From Pseudobutyrivibrio sp. (lineage in GTDB: Bacteria > Bacillota > Clostridia > Lachnospirales > Lachnospiraceae), in contig JAFYYR010000028.1 in the NCBI GenBank assembly GCA_017557435.1, forward strand, positions 1 through 64,000: a stretch of DNA of 64,000 nt, read 5' to 3'. The notes beneath the pieces were generated by a model. That model was not told the DNA's origin, ran no database searches, and saw only the letters and a program-made list of their open reading frames with translations. Made by a program: the position numbers and the translations under genes. Positions 7,780 through 15,616 of this stretch are shown one piece after another; positions within the stretch are counted from its first letter, which is position 1, and every line of letters starts with the position of its first letter.

Positions 7780-7843
7780 ACAGCCATTCCTATTGGTTAA
7801 ATAAATTTCCTAAGAAACAAGTTAACCAAATAAGAATGGCTGT
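7780..7843 (-). terminator. Long hairpin terminator after deoD
   Basis: ACAGCCATTC (7780-7789) pairs with GAATGGCTGT (7834-7843), and TTGGTTAA with TTAACCAA inside. A run of T follows on the minus strand. It closes the thyA-to-deoD gene series. Confidence 0.75.
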
Positions 7844-7864
7844 AAAATGCTGAATTTCTGGGCT

Positions 7865-8581
7865 TTAGAGAGCTATTGCTGTCTCAAGAGCAAGCTTCAT
7901 CATTTCCGTAAACGATTTCTGTCTATCCTCTGCAGGAATCTCCTCAGAAGTTACAAATGAATCTGAGATAGTAAGCATACATGTTGCGTTCTTTCCAAGC
8001 ATGTTAGCGTTGTTGAAAAGAGCAAAGCTCTCCATCTCAACACAGTCACAACCGCAACGCTCCTTAACTGCCTTCCAGCCGCCCATTTCAGGTGCTGTAT
8101 AGAACTGGTCAGAAGAATGAACCTTTGCAAGCTTAGCATCAATACCAAGCTCCTTAGCCTTAGCAATTGCTATGTCGTTGATCTTCTTGCTTGGGTAGAG
8201 AGTTGTCTCCTCCACACCATTTGTATACTTAGCAAATGTACTATTTGAAAAGGCACTTTCTGCAATTACTACATCAAGCACATTAAGCTTGTCTGTGTAG
8301 CTTCCTGCAGAACCAATACGAATAATATTTTCTACATCGTAGAATGCGAAAAGCTCATATGAGTAAATACCGATTGAAGGCATACCCATACCACTGGCCA
8401 TTACTGATACAGGTACACCCTTATAAGTACCTGTAAAACCAAGGCAGTTACGAACTGTATTGACACACTTTACATCCTCCAAGAAATTCTCAGCGACAAA
8501 TTTTGCGCGAAGTGGATCACCTGGCATAAGAACTGTCTTTGCGAAATCACCCTTTTTGGCTTCGTTATGTGGTGTTGCCAT
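7865..8581 (-). CDS. deoD: Purine-nucleoside phosphorylase, DeoD type
   Basis: It splits purine (deoxy)nucleosides with phosphate into base and (deoxy)ribose-1-phosphate, for salvage in the cytoplasm. The 238 residues match the hexameric DeoD family. Motifs seen are MPGDPLRAK with the phosphate-binding Arg near 24, RIGSAGSY near 88, CVEMESFALF near 180 (ribose contact) and TISDSFVTSEE near 204 with the catalytic Asp. The start MATPHNEAKKGDFA has TAAGGAGGAAAA upstream. It is the last gene of a leftward series that includes thyA and dfrA, fitting nucleotide metabolism. Confidence 0.95.
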   Translation of the reverse strand: MATPHNEAKKGDFAKTVLMPGDPLRAKFVAENFLEDVKCVNTVRNCLGFTGTYKGVPVSVMASGMGMPSIGIYSYELFAFYDVENIIRIGSAGSYTDKLNVLDVVIAESAFSNSTFAKYTNGVEETTLYPSKKINDIAIAKAKELGIDAKLAKVHSSDQFYTAPEMGGWKAVKERCGCDCVEMESFALFNNANMLGKNATCMLTISDSFVTSEEIPAEDRQKSFTEMMKLALETAIAL

Positions 8582-8598
8582 AATTATTTTCCTCCTTA

Positions 8599-9846
8599 TT
8601 AATTATAATTATAGAAGTAATGGGCATTAATTACTGTACCCGAAGTTCTATCTAAGAAACCTACACCATCGGTTGGCGCTCCTGCCTCAGCAGCGGCCGC
8701 AACCTGTGTGTTATGTAAATTCTGTGCATAAGAGTATGTACAGAAGAATAAAGCGTCTGTATTTGTATTGCCAGCTATGGCATCAGCTGCCGCCTTCTGA
8801 CAGCCACTATTAGGGCCCTGAGCAAGAATAAGAGCCACACGACCTGATGTAACAGGTGCGAACTGACCGGAAGCATAGATAACTCCCGAAACTGAATTAG
8901 GAAATTTAGGGCTGGCCACTCGATTCATTACTACTGAACCTACTGCCAAACGTCCTGATGTACCCTGATTGTCTGCCTCCGCCTGAATAAGAGCTGCTAA
9001 AAGCAGGGTCTCCTCATCGGTAGTACTATATCCACCTTCATAGCCACCATGCTCACCAGCTAATTTCTCAGCAAGAGCTGCCTGAGCCGCCTGGTACTGC
9101 TGCTGTATACGCTGCTCGTAAGCCTTGGCCTCCTCTAACTGTTGCTTCAGCTGATCAAGGGCTGCCTGACTATCTGCAATCTGACCATTGGTAGTATTAA
9201 GGGCTGTTGCTGTAGAATCCACTAGCGTTCCTAGCTCAGACTTTTTAGACTCTAATGTATCCTGATAAGCAGTAAGCTCTGTGTTTTTCTCCTCGATTTG
9301 GGATTTAGTCTCCTCAAGAGCCTGCTGGGTCTCCTCGAATTTCTTAATAGCCAGCTGGTCATAGGACACTATCTCAGACATATACTCTAGTCGCTGTAAA
9401 AACCCAGACATAGAGCCACTCTCCAAGTAATTGACAAGTGTGTTGGTAGAGCTATTCTCATACATATACTGAATGCGAACCTTCATAGCCTCACGCTGTG
9501 CATCCAAATCCTTCTGAGTCTCATCCAACTGCTCATTTAACACATCAATATCAGCCTGAACAAGGGCTATGTCTTCTTCCGTATCAGAAATCTCCCCTGC
9601 CACCGTGGTAATCTGGGTGTTTAAGCTATTAATTTGTCCTGACAGTGAGTTGGCCTGTCCCTCCAATTCATTAACAGTGTTCTGTACTTGCTGCACTTGA
9701 TCGTTAAGGTTATCAACTGCCTGGGAAGCATTTTCTGATTCCTCTTGAAGTCTATCAACTTCTGACTGTGATGCCTTAACAGATGTGTCCATCAGACACA
9801 TTGAAACAAGTAGTAGGATAGCCAAACATCCTCGCAGTTTTTTCAT
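8599..9846 (-). CDS. Secreted coiled-coil cell-wall hydrolase with SleB domain
   Basis: A 415-residue exported protein that probably cuts peptidoglycan. A signal peptide (MKKLRGCLAILLLVSMCLMDTSVKA) precedes a long Gln/Glu-rich coiled coil at about 26-250 of the kind found in PcsB and CwlO proteins. The C-terminal 140 residues form a SleB-like (hydrolase 2) domain with ETLLLAALIQAEADNQ (catalytic Glu), AVGSVVMNRVASP and a C-terminal NAHYFYNYN. I use the ATG at 9846, which follows AGGAGAAGG; an in-frame ATG at 9864 would overlap ilvN. It lies 8 bases after ilvN, so it is cotranscribed with amino-acid and nucleotide genes, an odd mix. The role is likely cell division or wall turnover, not spore germination. 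Confidence 0.88.
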   Translation of the reverse strand: MKKLRGCLAILLLVSMCLMDTSVKASQSEVDRLQEESENASQAVDNLNDQVQQVQNTVNELEGQANSLSGQINSLNTQITTVAGEISDTEEDIALVQADIDVLNEQLDETQKDLDAQREAMKVRIQYMYENSSTNTLVNYLESGSMSGFLQRLEYMSEIVSYDQLAIKKFEETQQALEETKSQIEEKNTELTAYQDTLESKKSELGTLVDSTATALNTTNGQIADSQAALDQLKQQLEEAKAYEQRIQQQYQAAQAALAEKLAGEHGGYEGGYSTTDEETLLLAALIQAEADNQGTSGRLAVGSVVMNRVASPKFPNSVSGVIYASGQFAPVTSGRVALILAQGPNSGCQKAAADAIAGNTNTDALFFCTYSYAQNLHNTQVAAAAEAGAPTDGVGFLDRTSGTVINAHYFYNYN

Positions 9847-9854
9847 ACCTTCTC

Positions 9855-10364
9855 CTATCGGCACGAGCTAGAAATAGATTCCACTGCTACAGCTCCGCCT
9901 CTAACCACCTCTATTTTCTTAAAACGTGTTTTAAGAAGTGATATTAAATCATTATTCTTGCGCTCTGTCAAGGTGCACTCAAACAAAACGCTATCTGTAC
10001 CTATATCTGTAATTCTAACCATTCCACCTGTATTAAATACCTCCGCAATCTGGAATGCCTCTGTCTTACCTGCAGAGTCTAGGCCCTTTACCTTAGCGTA
10101 AAGAATCTCCTTCATGTGGATAGGAATAGTAGTTAAATCAATGACTTTTATTACCTCAACCATGGCATTGAGCTGCTTTTTAATCTGCTCAAATGTCACA
10201 TCATCTGCCATAACAGAGATAGTCATTCTCGAAACATCATCTCGCTCAGTTGTGCCTACTGTAAGGGTCTGGAGATTGTAAGACTTTGCAGAAAACAATC
10301 CAGAAACCTTTGCCAAAACACCTACCTGATTTTCAACATATAATGCAATCCATCTATTTTTCAT
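9855..10364 (-). CDS. ilvN: Acetolactate synthase small (regulatory) subunit
   Basis: The regulatory subunit of acetohydroxyacid synthase binds valine and activates the catalytic subunit in branched-chain amino-acid synthesis. The 169 residues carry an N-terminal ACT domain (WIALYVENQVGVLAKVSGLFSAKSY is the first strand-helix part) at 1-75 and the small-subunit C-terminal domain after it (ELMYAKV-like EILYAKVKG at about 95). It begins 22 bases after the ilvB stop with GATTGAGGTGATG as ribosome site. The pair is a standard ilvBN operon unit. Confidence 0.94.
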   Translation of the reverse strand: MKNRWIALYVENQVGVLAKVSGLFSAKSYNLQTLTVGTTERDDVSRMTISVMADDVTFEQIKKQLNAMVEVIKVIDLTTIPIHMKEILYAKVKGLDSAGKTEAFQIAEVFNTGGMVRITDIGTDSVLFECTLTERKNNDLISLLKTRFKKIEVVRGGAVAVESISSSCR

Positions 10365-10386
10365 TTATCATCACCTCAATCAACGG

Positions 10387-12078
10387 CTATTTCAAAATCA
10401 TCTCGCTAAGTGGTGTACCACTTTTTACCATAGGAAGTACCAAATCATCTGGTGAAACTAAGAAGTCTATCACAGTTGGCTTTCCTTTATTAGCTCTAGC
10501 AGCCTTAAGTGCTGGGATTATCTCCTCTGAAGAAGTAACCCTAATCGCCTTGCAACTATAGCTCTCAGCCCATTTCAAAAAGTCTGGATAATAGCCACCG
10601 TCTTTGGCTGATAAATCTGTAATCTCGTATCTCTTGCCGTAGAATAACTGCTGCATCTGGCGAACCATACCGAGATTAGAATTATTAAATATACATATAA
10701 CAACCGGGATATTCTCAGACATCGCAGTAGCCATCTCCTGCATGTTCATCTGAAAACCGCCATCACCAGTAATTAAAACTGTAGGCTTTTTAGGATTGCC
10801 AACAGATGCGCCTATAGCAGCTGGGAAACCAAATCCCATGGTGCCGAGGCCTCCGGAAGTGATGAACTCCTGACCCTTGTGAAGTCTAATAAACTGGCTA
10901 GCCCACATCTGATGCTGACCAACGTCAGTGACAATATTGGCATCAGGGAAGACCTCATTGATTCCCTCACAAATATCCTGAGGGCAATTGCCAATTTTAG
11001 TATTTGGCATGGTAAGTGGATGCTCCTGCTCCCACTCACTGATTTTAGCAATCCATTTATCTGTCTTCATTGGCTCAGCATATTCTACCAATCGCTCCAA
11101 TGCGATTTTAGCGTCTGCTGTAACCGGAACATCTACAACTACATTTCTCGAAATAGATGCAGAAGCTATATCTACGTGAACTATCTGAGCCTTTGGTGCG
11201 AACTCATCCAACTCACCTGTAATTCTATCATTAAAACGTGTACCAATTGAGAAAAGCACATCGCATTCTGTGACCGCCTTGTTGGCAGCGTATCTGCCGT
11301 GCATTCCACAATTACCTACGAATAGTGGGTTATCTTCTGGCATTACGCCCTTACCCATAACAGTTGTGGTAACTGGCACATTCATCTTTGTTGCAAATTC
11401 CAAAAGCTTCTTTTGAGCTCCAGCAATTCTCACGCCACCACCTGCTAAAATAAGTGGGCGCTTAGCATTTTTCAAAAGTCTATAGGCCTTTTTCAGCTGA
11501 CCAATGTGAACTGTCTCATTAGGATGATATCCTCGAATATCAACTTGTGATGGGTACTCTGGCTCTCCACTAGTAGTCTGAATGTCCTTTGGAATATCAA
11601 TAAGAACAGGACCTGGCTTACCAGTTGAGGCAATCTGAAATCCCATTTTGATAAGACGTCCCATATCATCACGATTGCGGACAGTCACTCCGTATTTTGT
11701 AATAGAGCGGGTCATTCCCACAATATCAACCTCCTGGAAGGCATCGTTGCCAATGAGGTGAAGTGGTACCTGACCTGTAAAAATAACCATAGGAATGCTG
11801 TCATAATAAGCATCCGCAATACCTGTAATTGTATTAGTGGCACCAGGACCTGAAGTCACCAAAACTACTGCTGTCTTACCTGTGGCGCGAGCGTAGCCCT
11901 CAGCCTCGTGAACTAGAGCCTGCTCATGACGGCCGAGAATGACTCGAATGCCATCAGTTTTATATAACTCATCCACAATATCAGTAATCATGCCGCCTGG
12001 GTAGGCAAATATTGTGTCTACTCCCTCTTCCTTCAAAGCTTTAACAAATAACTTTCGTCCTGTAATATTAAGTGCCAT
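10387..12078 (-). CDS. ilvB: Acetolactate synthase catalytic subunit
   Basis: This thiamine-diphosphate enzyme condenses two pyruvates, or pyruvate with 2-oxobutyrate, as the first common step to valine, leucine and isoleucine. The 563 residues show the three domains of the family: N-terminal pyrimidine-binding (EEGVDTIFAYPGGMITDIVDEL, with catalytic Glu in RHEQALVHEAEGYARATG near 51), the central FAD-type domain (LILAGGGVRIAGA) and the C-terminal pyrophosphate domain with GDGGFQMNMQEMATA and NNSNLGMVRQMQ near 440-475. The GDG-N motif binds Mg-ThDP. The anabolic type is favoured by the adjacent ilvN. GATAAGGACG precedes the start. No T-box or leader is evident in the 35-bp gap after dfrA. Confidence 0.95.
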   Translation of the reverse strand: MALNITGRKLFVKALKEEGVDTIFAYPGGMITDIVDELYKTDGIRVILGRHEQALVHEAEGYARATGKTAVVLVTSGPGATNTITGIADAYYDSIPMVIFTGQVPLHLIGNDAFQEVDIVGMTRSITKYGVTVRNRDDMGRLIKMGFQIASTGKPGPVLIDIPKDIQTTSGEPEYPSQVDIRGYHPNETVHIGQLKKAYRLLKNAKRPLILAGGGVRIAGAQKKLLEFATKMNVPVTTTVMGKGVMPEDNPLFVGNCGMHGRYAANKAVTECDVLFSIGTRFNDRITGELDEFAPKAQIVHVDIASASISRNVVVDVPVTADAKIALERLVEYAEPMKTDKWIAKISEWEQEHPLTMPNTKIGNCPQDICEGINEVFPDANIVTDVGQHQMWASQFIRLHKGQEFITSGGLGTMGFGFPAAIGASVGNPKKPTVLITGDGGFQMNMQEMATAMSENIPVVICIFNNSNLGMVRQMQQLFYGKRYEITDLSAKDGGYYPDFLKWAESYSCKAIRVTSSEEIIPALKAARANKGKPTVIDFLVSPDDLVLPMVKSGTPLSEMILK

Positions 12079-12113
12079 TATTTACGTCCTTATCTAGTGC
12101 TAGTTAATGGTTA

Positions 12114-12599
12114 CTATTTTGTATATGTTCTGAAATAAAATTCTATGTCGTAATATGTCTGTTCTTCTGACTCCTCCGCCAATTTCCACTCTGGCTTTTC
12201 ATCCAGATTTGGGAAAAATGTGTCTGCATCATAAGCATAGTCAATATATGTGACAAATGCTCTACTGCAATCATCAAGAAGCATTCTATAAATACTCTCT
12301 CCACCGATAACAAAAATGTCATCTGAGTTGTATTTTGCAAGCTCCTTATCAAGCTCTTCCTTAGAGTGAACTACGATGGCGTCTTTTACCTGATAGTTCT
12401 CATCTCTAGTCAAAACTATATTGACTCTATTTTTAAGAGGCTTGCCATTTGGGAAGCTCTCTAAAGTCTTGCGCCCCATAACAACCACCTTGCCACTGGT
12501 AGTCTCACGGAAAAATTTCATATCATCTGGAATGCTCACAAGCAATTTATTATCCTTGCCGATGGCCCAGTTTTTATCTACTGCAACAATTAAATTCAA
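12114..12599 (-). CDS. dfrA: Dihydrofolate reductase
   Basis: It reduces dihydrofolate to tetrahydrofolate with NADPH, regenerating the cofactor oxidised by the thymidylate synthase encoded just upstream. The 161 residues are standard. Motifs include NLIVAVDKNWAIGKDNKLL (1-19), PDDMKFF with the catalytic acidic residue near 25, VVMGRKTLESF and FVIGGESIYRM. The start appears to be TTG at 12599: AAAGGAG lies 7 bases before it, and the family begins at this point. A longer reading from an ATG at 12632 would add 11 residues unlike the family. It follows thyA with two hairpins in between. Confidence 0.93.
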   Translation of the reverse strand: MNLIVAVDKNWAIGKDNKLLVSIPDDMKFFRETTSGKVVVMGRKTLESFPNGKPLKNRVNIVLTRDENYQVKDAIVVHSKEELDKELAKYNSDDIFVIGGESIYRMLLDDCSRAFVTYIDYAYDADTFFPNLDEKPEWKLAEESEEQTYYDIEFYFRTYTK

Positions 12600-12623
12600 T
12601 TTTATTCTCCTTTCTACGGGAAA

Positions 12624-12705
12624 GCGCAGCATTTATGATTGCCTGCGGCAATAGGCTGCGCTGTGGCAAACAGGTTCTCCCCGCAATCGGGTCCCCCCTA
12701 TTTGC
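12624..12705 (-). repeat. Two hairpins in the thyA-dfrA spacer
   Basis: One hairpin pairs GCGCAGC (12624-12630) with GCTGCGC (12655-12661) and ATTGCC with GGCAAT inside. The other pairs GCAAACAGG (12666-12674) with CCTATTTGC (12697-12705) around a GC-rich loop. Together they fill the gap and end a few bases before the dfrA ribosome site. They may protect or attenuate the transcript, or be a palindromic repeat. Confidence 0.5.
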
Positions 12706-12708
12706 TTT

Positions 12709-13560
12709 TTAAACAGCTATTGGTATATTACGGATCTGTTCGCCAGCTTCGTAGCCTTCTACAATAAGGTCATCGGTTGTGAAATCGTAGAAATTCTTCA
12801 CCTCTGGATTAAGGCGAACCTTTGGAGCAGGAAGCTCTGGTCTGCTAAGAAGCTCCTTGATAGCATCCACATGTCTATCATATATGTGAGCATCAGCAAT
12901 TACATGAATAAGCTGACCTGGAATCATGTCATTGACCTGAGCAACCATCATAAGAAGAATTGCATACTGGCATACGTTCCAATTGTTAGCTGCAAGAACA
13001 TCCTGTGAACGCTGGTTCAAAACCATGTTAAGAACAAGCTTGCCTGACTCTCTGTCCTTAGTAACATTGTAAGTAGCTGAATAGCAGCATGGATCCAAAT
13101 GACCAGTTGCCAAATCATGGAACTGGTAAAGATTAGTCATGATGCGGCGAGAATAAGGTGTCTCCTTAAGCTGCTTAAGCACATAGTCCATCTGGTCAAT
13201 CTGCTCGCCCTTAAACTCAAATTTCTCACCTACAACATATCCATAAGCTGTACCGATTGAACCATTTTCATCTGCCCACTCATCCCACACGTGAGGCTTC
13301 AAATCATGGATATTGTTAGATTTGCGCTGATAAATCCAAAGCACCTCATCCATACAAGACTTAAGGGCAGTCTTTCTGAGAGTAAGGGCTGGAAACTCTT
13401 CTCTTAAATCATATTTATTTACAACACCAAATTGCTTGATAGTATAGGCCTTTTCGCCTGTATCCTGCCAAGTTGGTCGCACAATTTCATCTTTTGTATC
13501 TGTGCCATTTTCTAGAATGTCACGGCACATATTTTTGAAAATAATATCTGCTTTACTCAT
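12709..13560 (-). CDS. thyA: Thymidylate synthase
   Basis: It methylates dUMP to dTMP with methylene-tetrahydrofolate in the cytoplasm. The 283 residues contain the family active site: DPCCYSATYNV with the nucleophilic Cys near 158, followed by VLNQRSQDVLAANNWNVCQYA (phosphate-binding Arg, Asn) and HVIADAHIYDRHVD near 225. The N-terminal region with TRKTALK-like TLRKTALKSCMDEVLWIYQ is also typical. GGAGAGGATA precedes the ATG at 13560. It heads a leftward series thyA-dfrA-ilvB-ilvN-hydrolase-deoD. Confidence 0.96.
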   Translation of the reverse strand: MSKADIIFKNMCRDILENGTDTKDEIVRPTWQDTGEKAYTIKQFGVVNKYDLREEFPALTLRKTALKSCMDEVLWIYQRKSNNIHDLKPHVWDEWADENGSIGTAYGYVVGEKFEFKGEQIDQMDYVLKQLKETPYSRRIMTNLYQFHDLATGHLDPCCYSATYNVTKDRESGKLVLNMVLNQRSQDVLAANNWNVCQYAILLMMVAQVNDMIPGQLIHVIADAHIYDRHVDAIKELLSRPELPAPKVRLNPEVKNFYDFTTDDLIVEGYEAGEQIRNIPIAV

Positions 13561-13793
13561 TATCCTCTCCTTAAATATCTAAAGATAGCTATAAGTATTC
13601 TATGCTATAACTATTCAAAATAAATTCTACCACAATATCTTGGGTTTTGAATAGATTTTTTCCTATTGTTAGTAAATATTCTCCACTATGGATTTCACCT
13701 TGAAAAATAAGCCTCATTAGGTTACTATATTTTGTAGTTATTTATGGCTAGATCATTCTTTGGAAAATATACGATACTAGCTAAGGAGAAGAA

Positions 13794-14042
13794 ATGAGTC
13801 AGGAAAAAGTAGATAAGAAAAAGTTCGAAAAAACTCACCGCAGATCACTTCTTAGAAAGAAGAAGCTTGAGGAGTTTTTAAGCATCGCATGTGTTTGCGT
13901 TATCGCTATTGGTATTGTAGCTTGGATTGGTTTTTCAGTTTATTCAAAGGTAGAGGAGTCGGAAGCTGCTAATGCAACATCACAGTTCTATGAAATCGAT
14001 ACTACCTCACTTCAGGAATATTTAGGTTCACTTCAAGAATAA
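13794..14042 (+). CDS. Small single-pass membrane protein
   Basis: An 82-residue protein I do not recognise. A strongly basic N-terminus (residues 1-27, many Lys and Arg) precedes one membrane helix at about 29-50 (IACVCVIAIGIVAWIGFSVY) and a short acidic outer tail. This topology predicts an inside-facing basic head. AAGGAGAAGA lies just before the ATG and a strong terminator follows, so it is a real single-gene unit. It is divergent from thyA. Comparable small proteins occur widely in Lachnospiraceae genomes without known function, but I cannot name a family. Confidence 0.75.
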   Translation: MSQEKVDKKKFEKTHRRSLLRKKKLEEFLSIACVCVIAIGIVAWIGFSVYSKVEESEAANATSQFYEIDTTSLQEYLGSLQE

Positions 14043-14049
14043 AATTATA

Positions 14050-14077
14050 GGCGTCGAGATTTGCTCGGCGCCTTTTT
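14050..14077 (+). terminator. Rho-independent terminator
   Basis: GGCGTCGAG (14050-14058), loop, CTCGGCGCC (14064-14072), then TTTTT. It ends the small membrane gene and may also serve the convergent peptidase-like gene. Confidence 0.9.
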
Positions 14078-14091
14078 GTTATCCTTTTTTA

Positions 14092-14796
14092 TTATCTTCT
14101 TACCATAATATTTGAGCAGTATTTGTTAATCAGACTATTTCCCACAAATTCCAAATATTCATCATAATCAATGTAAAAACTTTTCCCCCAGCTTGAGACT
14201 TCTATCATGCGTCTTAACCTTTGATTCTCAATGGATTCCTCCACAGCTATTGCCGTCACAAAATGATTATTTGTTGAAGCGATAACCTCATATTTGCCAG
14301 TGGATGAGTTAAATCTATAGAGATTAAGCCTGCCCTTTCTGCTGTAGATTGCCCACACCACAGGAAGATTTTCTTTTATCATGGCTTTCATCTTTTCATA
14401 CATGTTTTTATGACCATGTAAACCATTCCATTTAAATCGAGTATGTCGCCCCGCCTGTCTGCCTCCCCTATTCAGGAATCGGCTAATCTGATTTGGAAGA
14501 ATTCCTATCGCAAATACGGATTTATTATTTTTCCTAAACTCATGTAAAAAAAGTTTGGTAAAAGGATGCTGCCTCAAGAATCCCATTACGCATTTTTCAT
14601 ATTCGCCGTATGACATCCTGTTTTTATTTTGGATGAAATTGACAACATCCACTGCTGCAATCATGCCGCAGCCCTGATTGGCAGCATACTCAAGAGGTGT
14701 ACCCCTAAACCAGTTTTGATTGCCACCACAGGAGTCAGTCTGCTGCCCTTCTCTAATTACACTTACATATTCATTTTGCAGTGAAATCCTCTCCAT
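14092..14796 (-). CDS. Putative C39-like cysteine peptidase
   Basis: A 234-residue protein without a signal peptide or membrane helix. The pattern NQGCGMIAAVDVVNF puts a candidate nucleophile at Cys43, as in C39-like papain-fold peptidases. A candidate His178 follows in NNHFVTAIAVEE and SSWGKSFYIDYDEY comes after, matching the usual Cys...His...Asn/Asp order and the WG strand. It lacks the ABC transporter that C39 bacteriocin-maturation peptidases are fused to. The substrate is unknown. It converges on the small membrane gene. The call rests on motif order alone, so a non-peptidase relative is possible. Confidence 0.55.
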   Translation of the reverse strand: MERISLQNEYVSVIREGQQTDSCGGNQNWFRGTPLEYAANQGCGMIAAVDVVNFIQNKNRMSYGEYEKCVMGFLRQHPFTKLFLHEFRKNNKSVFAIGILPNQISRFLNRGGRQAGRHTRFKWNGLHGHKNMYEKMKAMIKENLPVVWAIYSRKGRLNLYRFNSSTGKYEVIASTNNHFVTAIAVEESIENQRLRRMIEVSSWGKSFYIDYDEYLEFVGNSLINKYCSNIMVRR

Positions 14797-14872
14797 ACCA
14801 TTACTCCCATCTCCAAATATAAGTAAATGTTAGCATTATATAAAAAAATGGACAATAAAATTAAAATTATTC

Positions 14873-14901
14873 TTGACACAGGGCAATTGTTCCTATAGAA
14901 T
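14873..14901 (+). promoter_or_regulatory. Promoter of tRNA-Gly unit 1
   Basis: TTGACA (14873-14878), 17-bp spacer, TAGAAT (14896-14901). The tRNA begins 87 bases downstream. The same -10 context (TTCCTATAGAATAAC) recurs before the second tRNA unit. Confidence 0.8.
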
Positions 14902-14988
14902 AACGATTGTTCGTTAGAACATTGTTAGTTGGCTGAGATTTGTTGAATAATCTAGCTGGCTGAGATTTGTTTGACAAATCGGTACAAT

Positions 14989-15061
14989 GCGCGAGTGGCT
15001 CAGTTGGTGGAGCACCACCTTGCCAAGGTGGGGGTCGCGGGTTCGAGTCCCGTCTCGCGCT
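14989..15061 (+). tRNA. tRNA-Gly (GCC), copy 1
   Basis: A full cloverleaf folds: acceptor GCGCGAG with CTCGCGC, D stem GCTC with GAGC, anticodon stem CCACC with GGTGG around TTGCCAA (anticodon GCC), and T stem GCGGG with CCCGT around TTCGAGT. No CCA is encoded. It is identical to the copy at 23098-23170. The 3' end forms the left arm of a very long inverted repeat with sequence at 15129-15139. Confidence 0.97.
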
Positions 15062-15120
15062 CTTTTAATGCAAAAAATGAGGTCATCCATTTGGATGGCC
15101 TCATTTTTGCATTAAAGAGC
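15059..15120 (+). terminator. Long hairpin directly fused to tRNA-Gly 1
   Basis: The arms run from GCTCTTTTAATG at 15059 to CATTAAAGAGC ending at 15120, nearly 28 base pairs around the loop ATTT (15089-15092). An outer arm of the tRNA 3' end pairs with 15129-15139. The 5' strand starts inside the acceptor stem. It probably terminates the tRNA transcript but is much longer than needed for that. Confidence 0.7.
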
Positions 15121-15122
15121 AC
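15073..15122 (+). repeat. 50-bp direct repeat, left copy
   Basis: This stretch, the inner part of the tRNA hairpin plus GAGCAC, is identical over 50 bases to 16828-16877. The two copies bracket the secreted-protein and Xre genes, as attachment-site duplications do, though no integrase gene is present. Confidence 0.8.
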
Positions 15123-15144
15123 TTTAATCGAGACGGGACGACCT

Positions 15145-15181
15145 ATCACGATTTATCGAGCTTGCGATGAGAAATCGTGAT
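15145..15181. repeat. Hairpin ATCACGATTT/AAATCGTGAT
   Basis: A perfect 10-bp stem (15145-15154 with 15172-15181) has an inner ATCG/CGAT stem. It recurs identically at 23254-23290 at the same distance from the tRNA, showing that the duplicated unit extends at least 190 bases from the tRNA start. Confidence 0.75.
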
Positions 15182-15189
15182 GTTTCCTT

Positions 15190-15595
15190 ATTCCCGTCGA
15201 GCGCGTAGGCCCATTCGGGCCTCGAAGGTTCGAGGTCTCGCCTGCCGGCTCGGTCGGTGCTTCTGCTTCGCAGAGGTGTCCACTGGACACCCGCACCCCG
15301 TCTCGCGCTCTTTTAGTATAAAAAATAGGATCATCCATTTATGGATGGTCCTATTTTTTGTACTAAATGAGTACTTCCCATCGAGACGGGACGACCTATC
15401 TTGATTCCATGAGCTTCCGAAATGAGATGTCTTAGGTCAATCTGCTTTAATTGAACCAGATGATAGATTTTTGTACATGTCAAAAATCGCGAATTTCCGG
15501 CATTTGTTAGGTGTAAACGTTTCGTCGATAGTAAATCTATTTACTTCAGCCCTTTTATTAACATATCATTCAACCATCACACAGCATCCATTTGT
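15190..15595. other. Hairpin-rich stretch with decayed tRNA-Gly unit, no gene seen
   Basis: Up to about 15300 the sequence is GC-rich and full of small hairpins (GCCC/GGGC, CCTCGAA/TTCGAGG, GGTGTCC/GGACACC). A tRNA 3' remnant and hairpin follow at 15297-15372. The rest is AT-rich upstream sequence of the next gene, with a near match to a CcpA site (TGTAAACGTTTCG, about 15513-15525). No believable protein frame was found. Confidence 0.6.
15297..15372 (+). pseudogene. tRNA-Gly 3' fragment with its own hairpin
   Basis: CCCGTCTCGCGCTCTTTTA (15297-15315) matches the tRNA-Gly 3' end exactly, but the 5' three quarters of the tRNA are gone. A hairpin with arms TTTTAGTATAAAAAATAGGA and its near-complement follows, and CGAGACGGGACGACCTATC comes next as in the full units. 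The hairpin arms differ from those of the intact units yet stay paired. This is a degenerate tandem copy. Confidence 0.7.
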
Positions 15596-15616
15596 ATGAC
15601 TGAAAGGAGATTGATG

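Noticed and set aside
14092-14796. Bacteriocin ABC exporter peptidase (C39)
   Set aside because: The Cys and His motif order fits the peptidase fold, but there are no transmembrane or ATPase domains and no exporter genes.
14971-15404. Short reading frames across the tRNA-Gly units on both strands
   Set aside because: They read through the tRNA or its hairpins and recur only because those units are duplicated; no ribosome site or coding character.
15513-15525. cre site before the secreted protein gene
   Set aside because: TGTAAACGTTTCG misses required consensus positions and is about 90 bp from the start with no located promoter.
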